Positions 22,883-35,383 of a stretch of 64,000 bases of DNA are shown one piece after another. Made by a program: the position numbers and the translations under genes. This DNA comes from Ovis canadensis (lineage: Eukaryota > Chordata > Mammalia > Artiodactyla > Bovidae): contig NC_091256.1 in the NCBI RefSeq assembly GCF_042477335.2, positions 36,548,001 through 36,612,000 on the forward strand, in the 5' to 3' direction. The number at the start of each line of letters is the position of its first letter. The stretch's first letter is position 1. The notes beneath the pieces were generated by a model. The model made no database searches. It was not told where the DNA came from and saw nothing but the letters and a program-made list of their open reading frames with translations.

Positions 22883-24576
22883 ATCAACCATCCCTATTGG
22901 CTGGAAGAGCCTGAGATTCTGCTGTTTATTTAAACAACATAAATGGACAACATTATAATATATTATCCCATTTATTCGTGTAGAAACATTATGAGGTTTT
23001 ACCATGAGCCACAATGTTGTAGACAAGAACTCTTAAGACAAAAAAGTTAGCACCTTGCCTAGGGTCATACAGTTAAATTTCTGATACCTATTTTAATGCT
23101 TTTGACTCCATTCTCTGTGTCTGCTAATTGTCCCAGTAAGGGAAGTAATCCCTATCTGAAAACTGTAAATAGATAAAGCCAAACAGTCTACACTGTGGAA
23201 ATTGTGTTGTACAGGCCTCACCCTGGTATTTGTTCAAAGCACCAAATATTTGACTTCTATGAAAATAGTGCCAAAGTAAATTAGGCAGACCCGGAAACAG
23301 GAACTTCTATATAAGCCTATATTCTCCTGGCAATTTCATGTGTTTGAGTTTCTTTCTTTGTTCAGTAGAAATGGTAATAATATTTGTCAGGACTAGACAA
23401 ATAGTACATGCTGATAGAAGACCTTGCCTTGTATATGACTCACTCCCAGGAGAATATACCCTTTGACAGGACTTCGACGTGGCTTTTTAATTGTAGGAAA
23501 ATAATTTAACTCTACTGGCTGTTCCCATTGCAAATCTTCAATTCTCTCTGGCTTTCAAACAGGATACTGCTTAAATTCCATTTCAGTTATATGATCCATT
23601 TGCTTAGAGTCTGATAGCTGTCTGCTTTTGACTCTAAATCTAAATTATGGTGCTTGATTAATAATCTTTTATAACCTGATTTACTCTCACCACCTGGATT
23701 ATCTCCCACTACTCTTGTTTTAAGATTTTTTATTGAAGTATAGCTGATTTACAATGCTGTGTTAGTTCAGATGTACAGCAAAATGATTCAGTAATACGTA
23801 TACATATATCCACTCTTCTTTAGATTCTTTTCTCACATAGACCATTACAGAGTATTGAGTGGAGTTTCCTGTGCTCTACAGTATGTCCTTATTAGTTACC
23901 TATTTTATGTATAGAGGTGTGTATATGTCAATGCCACTACTTTTTAATAGGATCATTTCAATCCAGTAGTTTAGGTCTCATCACTGTCCTCTTTTCTCCT
24001 ATGCTTCTTTGTGCCCACGTCTACCCTCCCTGCTCTATCACCAAGCAACCACTGTCATAGGTTAGTCTGAATTGCCTAGAATTTTATATAAATGCAGTTT
24101 TACAATGTGTATTATTTTTTTGCATCAGGGTTATTTCACTCAGAATCTCCTTGTTGTTGCTAGTATCTGTAGTTCCTGATTATTGCTAGGCAATATTCCA
24201 AACTTTCACGTCTATTTACCTGTGAAAGGACAGCTGGGTTTTTGTTTGTTTTTGTTTTCACTGTTACCAGTAAAGCCACCGTGAACATTTGTGAACAAGT
24301 CTTGGTGTGGATGTATATGTTTATTTCTCTTGAGTGAATACCCAGAAGTGGAAAGACTGCATTTGTACGATAGGCATAATTTTTAAAGAAACTTCCAAAC
24401 TGTTTTCCAAAAGGATTGAATCATTTTAAATTAGAACCAGCAATGCAATGAGAGATCCAATTATCCTCATCCTTGGCAGCATTTATTATGATCAATCTTT
24501 TTAATTTTAGCCATCTAGTGGATATGCAGTAATATCTCATTATGGTTTTAATTTGCACTTCCCCAATGACTCATGA

Positions 24577-24785
24577 GACTCTTCCCTGGTGGCTCAGACG
24601 GTAAAGTGTCCGCCTACAACGCGAGAAACCCAGGTTCGATCTCTGGGTCGGGAATATCCTCTGGAGAAGGAAATGGCAACCCACTCCAGTACTCTTGCCT
24701 GGAAAATCCCATGGACTGAGAGCGTGGTAGGCTACCATCCATGGGGTCACAAAGAGTCAGACACAACTGAGCGACTTCACTTTAA
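24577..24785 (+). mobile_element. Bov-tA SINE (first of a tandem pair)
   Basis: Forward copy, cttccctggtggctcagacg ... gagcgacttcactttaatga. Very similar to the copy at 22672 (shared gaatatcctctggagaagga). Confidence 0.9.
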
Positions 24786-24795
24786 TGACTAATAG

Positions 24796-24977
24796 GGCTT
24801 CCCAGGTGGTGTAGTTGGTAAGGAATCGGCCCACCAGTACAGGAGCTGCAGGTTCGATCTTGGGGTCGGGAAGACAGCCTGGAGAAGGAAATGACAACCT
24901 CTTCCAGTATTCTTGCCTGGAAAATTCCATGGACACAGGAGCCTGCAGGCTTAGACACAACTGAAACTGGCTACTGA
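24796..24977 (+). mobile_element. Bov-tA SINE (second of the pair)
   Basis: Forward copy with gcttcccaggtggtgtagtt and a shortened 3' end, lying only ~10 bp after the previous copy. Confidence 0.88.
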
Positions 24978-25612
24978 GCACAATGACTGATGATACTGAG
25001 TATCTTTTCTTGTCCATATTTGCTACATTTGTGTCTTGTTTAGTAAGGTATCTGTTCAAATCTTTGACCCACTTTTTTCAAATGGGTTGTTTTTATTGTT
25101 ACTAATGTTATAATATTTATATATTCTAGATACAAGTTCTCTGTTGAATACATGATACATGCTTTGCAAATACTTTCTCCCAGTCTGTGGTTTACCTTTC
25201 CATTTTTAATAACAGAGAATGTATTAACAGAAATGAGAGCAAATGTTTTTATTTTTCTAAAGCCCATATTAATTTATTTATTTTAGAGTTTATGGGTTTT
25301 GTGTGTATTTTTTCAGTCTTAGTAAACCCAAGGTCGCAAACATTTTCTCCTATAGTCTCTTCAAGAAGTTGTTCCTACATTTAGGTCAGTGATCTATTTC
25401 CAGTCAGTTTTTGTATATGGTATGTAGTAAGTGTTGAGGTTGATTGTTTTTTTTTTGACCAATGGCTATTCAATTGTTCCAGCACCATTTATTGTAAAGA
25501 TTAACATTTTTCCACTGAACTGCCTTGCCATGTTTGTTGAAAATCAATTGCCTCTGTATGTGTGGGTTTATTTCTAGAATATTCTGTCCTGTGGACCTAT
25601 GTGGTCTGCTTA

Positions 25613-26735
25613 TAGGATCATCGAAAAAGCAAGAAAGTTCCAGAAAAACATCTATTTCTGCTTTATTGACTATGCCAAAGCCTTTGATTGTGTGGATTAC
25701 AATCAACTGTGGAAAATTCTGAAAGAGATAGGAATAACAGACCACCTGACCTGCCTCTTGAGAAACCTGTATGCAGGTCAGGAAGCAACAGTTAGAACTG
25801 GACATGGAACAACAGACTGGTTCCAAACAGGAAAAGGAGTGTGTCAAGGCTGTATATTATCACCCTGCTTATTTAACTTATATGCAGAGTACATCATGAG
25901 AAACGCTGGGCTGGAAGAAACACAAGCTGGAATCAAGATTGCCGGGAGAAATATCAATAACCTCAGATATGCAGATGACACCACCCTTATGGCAGGAAGT
26001 GAAGAAGCACTAAAGAGTCTCTTGATGAAAGTGAAAGAGGAGAGTGAAAAAGTTGGCTTAGAGCTCAACATTCAGAAAACTAAGATCATGTCATCCGGTC
26101 TCATCACTTCATGGGAAGTAGATGGGGAAACAGTGGCTGACTTTATCTTTCTGGACTCCAAAATCACTGCAGATGGTGATTGCAGCCATGAAATTAAAAC
26201 ACGCTTACTCCTTGGAAGGAAAGTTATGACCAACCTAGACAGCATATTGAAAAGCAGAGACATTACTTTGTCGACAAAGGTCCATCTAGTCAAGGCTATG
26301 GTTTTTCCAGTGGTCATGTGTGGATGTGAGAGTTGGACTATAAAGAAAGCTGAGCACCGAAGAACTGATGCTTTTGAACTGTGGTGTTGGAGAAGACTCT
26401 TGAGAGTCCCTTGGACTGCAAGGAGATTCAACCAGTCCATCCTAAAGGAGACCAGTCCTGGGTGTTCATTGGAAGGACTGATGTTGAAGCTAAAACTCCA
26501 ATACTTTGGCCAGCTGATGCGAAGAGCTGACTCATTTGAAAAGACCCTGATGTTGGGAAAGATTGAAGGCAGGAGGAGAAGGGGACAACAGAGGATGAGA
26601 CGGTTAGATGGCATCACCGACTCAATGGACATGAATTTGGGTAAACACCAGGAGTTGGTCATGGACAGGGAGGCCTGGCATGCTGCGGTTCTTGGGATCG
26701 CAAAGAGTTGGACACAACTGAATGACTGCTGAACT
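25613..26735 (+). mobile_element. BovB LINE, 5'-truncated, reverse-transcriptase frame intact
   Basis: An uninterrupted frame, open from 25599 (its first ~6 codons are L1 flank) to 26732, encodes ~370 residues of BovB ORF2: YFCFIDYAKAFDCVDY (palm motif A), GVCQGCILSPCLFNLY (motif B), LRYADDTTLM (catalytic YADD, about residues 124-127), then the C-terminal ELWCWRRLLRVPWTARR region. The N-terminal endonuclease is absent. Lack of stops suggests a young insertion. It lies inside the antisense L1, whose sequence continues with taccagtatcatattattat. Confidence 0.93.
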
Positions 26736-26854
26736 GAGCTATACCAGTATCATATTATTATAATTAATGTAACTACAGTAAGTCTTTTAAAAGGTGGTGT
26801 AACTTCTCAGCTTTTTCTTTTGCAAGGTTAGTCTATGTCCTTTGTGTACTTGCA

Positions 26855-27072
26855 TGCTAAGTCACTTCAGTTGTGTCTGACTCTTTGCAACCCTATGAAC
26901 TATAGCCTGCCATGCTCCTCTGTCCATGGGATTCTTCAGGCAAGATTACTGGAGTGGGTTGCCATGCCCTCCTCCAAGGCATCTTTCTGACCCTGGGATC
27001 TAACTCTCATGTCCTGTGTCTCCTGCATTTGCAGGCAGGTTCTTTACCACTAGTACCACCCAGGAAGCCCAT
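26855..27072 (-). mobile_element. Bov-tA SINE
   Basis: Reverse: tgctaagtcacttcagttgt ... agtaccacccaggaagccca. About 120 bp after the BovB end. Confidence 0.88.
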
Positions 27073-27724
27073 ATCCTTTGCATTTCCACATAAATCTTAA
27101 AATTAGCTCATTGATTTCTACAAAGAAACCTGCTGGGATTTTGATTAGAATTTCATTAAATTCATAGATCAATTTAAGTAAAGTGGAATTATTAAAATAT
27201 TAAGTCTTACAGTCCATGAATATGGTTTAACTCTTGTTTATTAAATTTAATTTTCCTCAATAGTAATTTATACTCTTTAATATTCACTTCTTTCACATCT
27301 TTTGTCAGATTTACCCCAATATATTTTATTTTAGGGCACTATTGTAAAAAGTATTATACTTTTAATTTCACATTCTGATTGTTTATTGCTGGCATATAGC
27401 AGCACAATTAATTTTTGCATATTGTTCTTATTTTCAGAAACTTTGCAAACTTCTTAATTCTAGTAGCTTTTTGTGGATTTCTTAGGATAGTCTAGAAATT
27501 TGTCTGCAAATTTAACTTCATCCTTTCTGAATTTTAGGCCTTTTATGTTCTGCTTGCCTTTTCCTCTGCTTCAATACAATGTGGACTAGATATGGTAAGA
27601 TCCGACCTCCTTGACTTTTTCCTGATCTTTAAAGGAAAGTGTTCAGTCTTTGATCAATAAAACTGACACTAGCATAGGTTTCTTTTGTACAAGCCCCCTA
27701 TCAAATTGAGAGAGTTTCCTCTTA

Positions 27725-28247
27725 CAGGCATTCCTGGTTTTATTGCACTTTTCAGTATTGCTTTGCTATATACTGTCTGTTTTACAAATTTAAGTTTTGT
27801 GGCAGCGCTTTGTGGAGCAAATCTATCAGCTCCATTTTTCTGACAGCCTTTGCTCACTTCATGTCTCTGTCACATTTTGGTAATTCTTTTTTTTTTTTTT
27901 TTTTTTATTTTTTTTTTCATTTTGGTAATTCTTACAGTACTTCAGACTTTTTCATTATTATATTGTTATGATGATTTGTGATCAATAATCTTTGCTATTA
28001 TTATGATGACTCATTGGAGGCTCATAAGATGGTTATCTTTTTTAATCAATAAAGCCTTTTTAAAGTAATACACATTTTTTAGACAAGATGCTATTGCACA
28101 CTCAATAGACTACAATGTAGTATAAACATAACTTGTAGATACACTGGAAAACCAATAAAACTTGTATATGTGTGACTTGCTTCTTTGTGATATTTGCTTA
28201 TTGCCATTGTCTGGAACCAAACCCACAATATCTCTAAGGAACACCAG
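27725..28247 (+). mobile_element. Tigger-type (TcMar) DNA transposon, non-autonomous
   Basis: The left end CAGGCATTCCTGGTTTTATT and right end ...CAATATCTCTAAGGAACACCAG are imperfect inverted termini, each flanked by TA (27723-27724 and 28248-28249). Inner passages (ttgctcacttcatgtctctg; agactacaatgtagtataaa) match the Tigger family. At 523 bp it lacks a transposase frame. A long T-rich run (27888-27918) interrupts it. It sits inside the antisense L1. Confidence 0.75.
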
Positions 28248-28507
28248 TATTTCCAGGGTGCTAAGAATTTTTATCAAGAGTGGATATAAGATTTCATCAA
28301 ATATTTTTTATAGCTATTGAGATGATCATATTGCTTGTTTTGATATTAATATGATAAATTACTTAGAATGGGTTTGAACATATTTCACTCTCTTCTGTTT
28401 CCTGGAGAAGTTTGTAGTATACAGTTGATATTACTTTTTCCTTTAATTTTTGGTGGAAGTCACTAGTGAAGCTATATAGGTGTGGAGTTTTCTTTGTGGG
28501 AAAGTAC

Positions 28508-28618
28508 TTTTCCTCCTGTGTGCGCTCAGTCACTTCAGTTGTGTCTGACTGTGACCCCATGGACTGCAGCCCTCCAGGCTCCTCTGCCCATGGCAGTCTC
28601 CGGGCAAGAATACCAATT
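28508..28618 (-). mobile_element. Bov-tA SINE, truncated
   Basis: gtgcgctcagtcacttcagt ... cagtctccgggcaagaatac, with the tRNA head missing. Confidence 0.82.
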
Positions 28619-28978
28619 AATTTATCCAATAAATAAATACAGGGTTGTTCAGATTATCTTTTTTTAAGTGCACTTTGGCACTCTGTGTTTTCCAAAGACT
28701 TCATGCATTTTATCACAGTTTTATCATTTATTGGCATAAAGTTGATAATATTCCCTTGATAGTCTTTTAATGTCTGTAGCATGTGCAGTTATATCTTCTG
28801 TATCATTTCTGATAGTGGCATTTGGGATCATTTCTTTATTTTTTCAGATCAATCTGACTAGAAGTTTGTAAGTTTTCTTGGAATTCTCAGAGTCAGCTTT
28901 TGTTTCATTGATTTTCTCTATTTTCTTTTTGCTATTTTATTGATTTCTGGTTTTATCTTTATTAGTTCCTTCCTTATG

Positions 28979-29077
28979 CTTGCTGCTGCTGCTGCTGCTA
29001 AGTCACTTCAGTCGTGTCCGACTCTGTGCGACCCCACAGACGGCAGCCCACCAGGCTCCTCCGTCCCTGGGATTTAC
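28979..29077 (-). mobile_element. BOV-A2 fragment with (GCT) tail
   Basis: (tgctgc)-rich start equals the reversed AGC tail, then taagtcacttcagtcgtgtc ... cctccgtccctgggattta. Truncated. Confidence 0.82.
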
Positions 29078-30246
29078 TTGGGCTTCAATTTGTTCTTTTT
29101 CAAGTTTCTTAAGGTAGAGGGTGAAGTTATGGATATGAGACCTTTCTGGTTTTCTAACACAAATATTTAAGGATATAAGTTTCCCTCTAAGCAGTATTTT
29201 AGTAACATTTCACCAATTTTGATATGTTGTGGTTTCAATTTCGTTCACTGTGAAATACTTTCTAATTTTCTATTAGATTTTTTTCTTTGACTCATGGGTT
29301 ATTTAAAAGCTTGTTATTTTCTTTTTTAAAGTTTGTTATTTAGATTCCAGAATTTGGAGACCTTTTGTTATTGATTTCTATACTTTAATTTCTATATTTT
29401 GATACTTCAGTTCCGTGTGATCAACAAACATATTTTGTATGTTTCAAATTCCTTAAAGTGTATTGTTCCTTGGCCCACAAAATCATGGTAAAAATTCCAC
29501 AAACACTTGAAGAAGAAATGTATATTCTGCTGTTTTGGGGTAGTGTTTTAGCCCCCATAGATAGGTATCAGTCAGGTCAACTAAACTGATGGTATTGTTT
29601 AAGTTTTCTATATCTTTATTGACTTTCTGTCTAATTATTCTGTCTGTCATTGAGGGAGAGAGGACCTCTGAAATCTCCAAAAATAATTATAGATTTGTGC
29701 ACTTCTCCTATAAATTCTGATTTTGCTTTATATATTTTGAAGTTTTCTTATTAAGGTAAGCTATTAAAATTATATCCTCGTGATGACTTAGCTTCTTTAA
29801 AATTATTAAACAACTTCCTTTACACCTGGTAATACTCTCTGCGGTGAAATCTGGTTTCTCTGATAATGTGGCTACTCCAGCTTCCTTTAGATTAGTGTTA
29901 GCTTGATTCATCTTTTTTTTTTTCACATTGAACCTATTTGTGCCCTCTGCTTAAAGTGTGTTTTCTTATAAGAAGCATATAGTTGAGTCTTGCTTTTTTA
30001 AAAGTAAATCTGAAAATCTGTATTTTTTGATAGGCATGTTTAGACTATTTATATTTAATGTGATTATTGATGATTAGATTTAAATCTATGGTCTTGCTAT
30101 TTGCATTCTGCCTCATCTGTTCTTCTCCTTTTCTCGTTTTTCTATCTCCCATTAGATTAATTGAGAATCTGTCATCTCTTTTGTTGGCTTACTTATACCT
30201 CTTTGTCGTTTTGTTGCTATTATTATTATTGTTATACAGTTTATAA

Positions 30247-30566
30247 GTGTTTAGTCGCTCAGTCATGTCCAACTCTTTGTGACCCCATGGATTATAGCTC
30301 ACCAGTCTCCTCTGTCCGTGGGGATTCTCCAGGCAAGAATTCTGGAGTGGGTTGCCGTGCCCTCCTCCAGGGGATCTTCCCGACCCAGGGATCGAACCCA
30401 GGTCTCCTGTGTTGCAGGTGGATTCTTTACCATTTGAGTCACCGGGGAAGCCCCAGAATACTGGTATAGGTAGCCTTTCTTTCTCCAGGGGATCTTCACA
30501 ACCTAGGAATCGAACTGGTATCTCCTGCATTGCATGTGGATTCTTGCTGAGCTACCAGGGAAGCCA
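30247..30566 (-). mobile_element. Bov-tA SINE followed by a second partial copy
   Basis: A first full reverse copy ends at gtcaccggggaagcccc (about 30452). A second, 5'-shortened copy starts at agaatactggtataggtagc and ends gagctaccagggaagcc. Confidence 0.87.
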
Positions 30567-30868
30567 CTGTTGTTATAAAGTTCATAATATTCATCTTTAA
30601 CTTATTATGGTATATCTCCATGTTATAGTTTATCACTTAGCTTATTGTTTTAGGTCTTTACAACAGTATACTTCCATTTTACCTCTCTTGCTCTCATCCA
30701 TTTTATCTGTATATATGTATAAACATTACACTATAGCATTACTATTTTTACTTCAAATGGTTAATTACCTTTTAAAGAGATTTTTTGAACTAAGAAAAAA
30801 TATTTTATATTTTATTTCTTTTAAACAAATATATTTTACATTTGGCCACATATATACATTTCTTATAG

Positions 30869-31082
30869 GGGGCTTCCCTGGTGGCTCAGGAGTAAAGAAT
30901 CTGCCTGTAGTGCAAGAGATACAGGAGATGCGAGTTTGATCCCTGGGTCAGCATTATCCCCTGGAGGAGGAAATGGCAAAACACTCCAGTATCCTTGCCA
31001 GGATAAATTCCATGGACAGAGGAGCTTGGCAGGCTATAGTCCATGGGATCGCAGAGTCAAACATTACTGAGCATGCAAACAT
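30869..31082 (+). mobile_element. Bov-tA SINE
   Basis: Forward: gggcttccctggtggctcag ... gtcaaacattactgagcatg. Confidence 0.9.
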
Positions 31083-31130
31083 ATATTTCTTGTATCCTTA
31101 ATTTTTTGTGCAGATTCAGGTTTTCATCTA

Positions 31131-31341
31131 GGGGCTTCCCTTATAGCTCAGTTGGTAAAGAATCTGTCTGTAATGCAGGAGACCTGGGTTCAACCCCTGG
31201 GTTGGGAAGATCCTCCTGAGAAGGAAATGGCAACCCATTCCAGTATTCTTGCCTGGAGAATCCCATAGACCGAGGAGCCTGGAGGGTTATAGTCCATGGG
31301 GTCACAAGTGTTGGACACCACTTAGCATCTGAACTACCACA
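31131..31341 (+). mobile_element. Bov-tA SINE
   Basis: Forward: ggggcttcccttatagctca ... caccacttagcatctgaac. About 50 bp after the preceding copy. Confidence 0.9.
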
Positions 31342-31898
31342 GATTTTCATCTAACATTTTCTTTCTGCTGAAAGATTTCAACATTTCTTGCAGTGTAGAT
31401 ATGGTATTGATGAATTCTTTTAGCGTTTGTGTGTCTGAAAATATATTTCACCAACTTTTCGCTTTGTTTTGTTTTACATATTTAGAAATTTGCTTTTTGG
31501 CATAGGAATCATATTGTTTTGTAATAATGTCATTGACATATAAATCATGTAAGTGTACACTCACCCATTTGAAGTGAGCAATTCAATCATTTTTAGTAAA
31601 ATCACAGAGTTGTGCATGACCATAATCAATTTTAGAACATTATCATCACCCCCAAAATGAAATCCCCCTTCCTCAACTCCCCCATCTCTGCCAGCCCTAG
31701 GCAACCAGTAATCTACTTTCTGTCCCTATAGATTTGTGTGTTCTGGACTTTTCATGTAAATATAACCATACAATATGTGGTCTTTTGTGGCTAGATCTTT
31801 ATCACCTAACATAATGTTTTCAAGTGTCATTTCTGTTGTGGTATGTATCAGTACTTTATTTTCTCCATTTTTTTATTTTTGTCAATGTATAAAATATA

Positions 31899-31950
31899 CA
31901 TTTTATTTACTAATTCATTAGTATATGCATTTTATTTACTAATTCATTAG
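31899..31950. repeat. 29-bp-period tandem duplication
   Basis: The 23-bp string starting CATTTTATTTACTAATT appears twice without change (31899-31921 and 31928-31950) inside antisense L1. Confidence 0.9.
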
Positions 31951-32713
31951 TTTTGTGAATGTTTGAGTTGTTTCCATTTTTGGCAATTATGAATAATGAT
32001 GCTATGAATATTTGTGTACAAGATTTTGTATAGATACATGTTTTCATTACTCTTGGTTATACACCTAAAATTATAATTTCTGGGTTAATTGGCAACTCTA
32101 TGTTTAAACTCTGGAGGAACTAAGATACTGTGTTCCAAAGGGGCTGTACCATTTTACATTTCTACTAGCAATGCGTGAGAGTTCTAGTTTGTCTACATCC
32201 TTGCCAACACCTGTTATTATCTGTCTCTTTTATTAGTCATCTTATTGGATATGAAGTGATATAGTAGTTTTGATTACCATTTTCCTAATGGCTAGCCATG
32301 GTAAGCATCTTTCCATCTAGTTATTGACCACTGTATATTTACTTCGGAGAAATATCTATTCAAATTATTTACCCATTTTTAACTAGGTATTTATCTTTTT
32401 ATTATTAAACTTAGTGTTCCCTATATATTCTAGATCTAAGTCCCTCATCAGATACATGAATGGCAAATATTTTCTACCCCTCTGTGTGGCTGTATTTTCA
32501 TTGTTTTGATTAGATCCTTTGAAGGACAGATGTTTTAAATTTGATGAAGTCCAATTTATCTATTTTTCATTTGTTGCTTATGCTTTTAGTGTCGTACCTA
32601 AGACATCATTGCCTACTCTAAGATTTCTCCTTATATATATTTTCAAAGATTTTTATACTTCTAGATCTTACATTTAGGACTATGATATTTTGAGTTAATT
32701 TTTGTATATGGCT

Positions 32714-33190
32714 TGCTGACAAAGGTCCGTATAGTCAAAGCTGTGGTTTTTCTGGTAGTCACGTACAGATATGAAAGTTGGACCATAAAGAGGGCTGAGC
32801 ACCGAAGAACTGATGCTTTCGAATTGTGGTGCTGAAGAAAACTCTGGAGAGTCCCCTGGACAACATGGAGATCAAACCAGACAATCTTAAAGGAAATCAA
32901 CTCTCTGAGTATTCATTGTAAGGACTGATGCTGAAGCTGAAGCTCCAATACCTTGACCGCCTGATGCAAACAACTGACTCAGTGGAAAAGACTCTGATGC
33001 TGGGCAAGATTGAGAGCAGGAGAAAGGGGCGACAGAGGATGAGTGGTTAGATGGCATCACTGACTCGGTGGACATGAGTTTGAGCAAACTCCAAGAGATA
33101 GTAAAGGACAGGGAAGCCTGGCATTCTACAGTTCACAGGGTCACAAAAAGTTGGAAACAACTTAGCAACTGAACAGCAACAACAACAAGG
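32714..33190 (+). mobile_element. BovB 3' fragment, decayed
   Basis: gctgacaaaggtccgtatag, then gaattgtggtgctgaagaaa (TGG of the WCW motif changed to TGA) and the tail gcaactgaacagcaacaaca. Frame broken. Inserted in antisense L1. Confidence 0.88.
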
Positions 33191-33379
33191 TAGGCTTCAG
33201 TTTCATTCATTTGCTTATATATATCCAGTTATCCCAGCACCATGTGTTGAAAAGACTTCAGCTCATCTTTGAAAAATACTTGATGTAAAAACTCCAGACT
33301 GTCATATTTTCCACCAGCACTTTAGATATATTGATCTTCCATTTCTGGATTGCATATCCCCAAGGAGAAATTTATCTTT

Positions 33380-33512
33380 GGGAGTAGGAAATGGCACCCC
33401 ACTCCAGTACTCTTGCCTGGAAAATCCCATGGACAGAAGGAGCCTGGCAGGCTACAGTCTACGGGGTCGCCAAGAGTCGGACACAACTTAGCAACGAAAT
33501 CACCGCCACCAT
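33380..33512 (+). mobile_element. BOV-A/Bov-tA SINE, 5'-truncated
   Basis: ggagtaggaaatggcacccc ... gacacaacttagcaacgaaa; the tRNA-like head is missing. Confidence 0.82.
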
Positions 33513-35124
33513 GTACATAGTGTATCTGTTTTTTTCTCTTAATGATTATTTTTCATTACCACTGGTTTTAAGCAGTTTGATGTGCATTCATGTCATTTTA
33601 CTCACGTTCCTTAAGTTTGGGTTTGTTGAGCGTCTTAGATCTGTGAGTTTTCATTGTATTTGGAATGCTTTCTTTCATTATTTCTTGAAACATGTTTTCT
33701 GTTTCCTGCCTCCTTCAAGGACTCCAGTTACACATGTATTCAGCTGACCCAAGTGCCTCCACTGATACTCTGTTCATTTCTTCCAGTCTCTTTTGTTTCA
33801 TTTTGGAGAGTTCACTGATATTTTCTTCTGCAAAGTCTAGTATGCTGTCACTCCTTTCCAGTGTATTTTCTTGTCAGCCATTGATTTATTCACTTGTTTG
33901 ATTTGGATCATTTTTATATAATCTGTTATGCTTTTCTGTATAATCTTGAAATATAACTGCATCAATATCCTTGTGTAATAATTGTATCATCTGTGTTATT
34001 TTGGAACATTCCTATCAATTGACTTTTCTTTCCCTTATGGGTTGTATTTTCCTACTTCTTTGCATGCTGTGTAATTTTTATTGTATTCCAGATATCGTGA
34101 ATTTACCTTATTAAGTGCTACATATTTTTTTACTATTTTAAATAACGTTGAGCTCTGTTCTTTGAAATGCAGTTAATTTCCTTGGAAACAGTTTGATCTT
34201 TTTAAGATTTGTTTTCAAGCCTTGTTAGGTAGAATAAGAGTAGCTTTAGATCTTAGGCCGATTCTTCTCTATTGAGTAATCTACCTGATGCACTGAATCA
34301 TAGGTTTTCCACTCTGGCTAGTGAAAATACAGACTATGGTCTATGCCAGTAATTGTTCTTCCTATCCTTTCTGGTGATTCTTCCCCGGCCTAAGGTAGTT
34401 CCTCACATGCAGTTCCTCACCATTAGTCAGTTGAAGACTTGAGAGGAACATTCTACAGATCTCTCGAGCTCTCTCTGCAAAATTCTCTTTTCTCCATGCC
34501 GTTCTCTTCTCTCCTGTACTTTTCTCTTAGGCCTTCCAGCTGTGTTTGCCTCCCCTAACTTTCAAATCTGTCTCTTCAGCTCAAGGAGATCACTTGAGTT
34601 TCCCCTTTTCTGGTTGTGGCCTGGAAACTTTATCTGGGGAGTAAGTTGGGATAATCATAGCACTCTCTTCATTTGTTCCCCTTGCTTTAGGGATCACTAT
34701 CCTGTACTGTTTGTTGTCCAATGTCTAAAAATGATCATTTCATATAATTTTTGCTAGTTTTCTAGATATTTAACTGAAGCACAGAGGGAGGGAAATCTAG
34801 TCCCTGTTATTCCATCTAGGCTGGTAGCCATAAGTCTTTAAGAAAAGTTTTATCCCATTCACTCCACTCAGTGGTTTGTTTTATCATTGGGAATAGGCTG
34901 GATTATTTCTTATAACTTCCATGTTAGGTCTTCTGGATGTTCCTCCACTGTAAACCTCGCAGTGTTAGGCACCGTGAGAGGCTTACAGTGATAGATGATA
35001 TTATGCTGTCTTCTGTTTGTTTCAGGTGTACTTGTCTAGTTTTCTCAGTCAGGATGCAAATTCTCTTTTAGGTCAGGGACCCTCCATACCTTATACTTTA
35101 TGCCCAATCCCCACAAAACTGGAC

Positions 35125-35383
35125 ACATTCATTTATTTATTAAACGTCTATTTAATTGGCTCCACCGGCTCTTGGCTGCACCACTCGAGAGCTTTCCTTG
35201 CAGACCCTGGGGCCTATCTAGCTGTGGCATATTGGCTCTGAGGCACGCGGGCTCAGCAGCTGCAGTATACGGGCTCAGTTGTTCCGGGGTGTGTGGGATC
35301 TGAGTTCCCCAGCCAGATTCAAACTTGCATCACCAGACTGGCAGGGGGAGCCTTAACCAGTGGACTACCAGGGAAGTCAGCGC
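35125..35383 (-). mobile_element. CHR/tRNA-type SINE, antisense
   Basis: ggctgcaccactcgagagct, ctgaggcacgcgggctcagc and, at the end, aaccagtggactaccaggga: the reverse of a CHR-like SINE. The flank 35390-36080 has nothing recognised. Confidence 0.7.

Larger units (their letters stand above)
23725..34850 (-). mobile_element. Antisense L1-rich mosaic (intergenic)
   Basis: Long stretches read as the reverse complement of L1 3' UTR/ORF2: tgaagtatagctgatttaca, atctcattatggttttaatt, ttctagatacaagttctctg, tatttctagaatattctgtc, ttctggacttttcatgtaaa. The block is broken by many younger insertions listed separately (BovB, Bov-tA, BOV-A2, Tigger). No host gene was recognised. Borders are approximate and more than one L1 copy is likely. 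Confidence 0.6.

Noticed and set aside
26072-26662. 196-codon minus-strand open frame
   Set aside because: Shadow of the BovB reverse-transcriptase frame on the opposite strand.
34500-34800. Frame MFASPNFQICLFSS and neighbours as a small membrane protein
   Set aside because: Lies in the antisense L1-rich block. Hydrophobicity comes from T-rich sequence.
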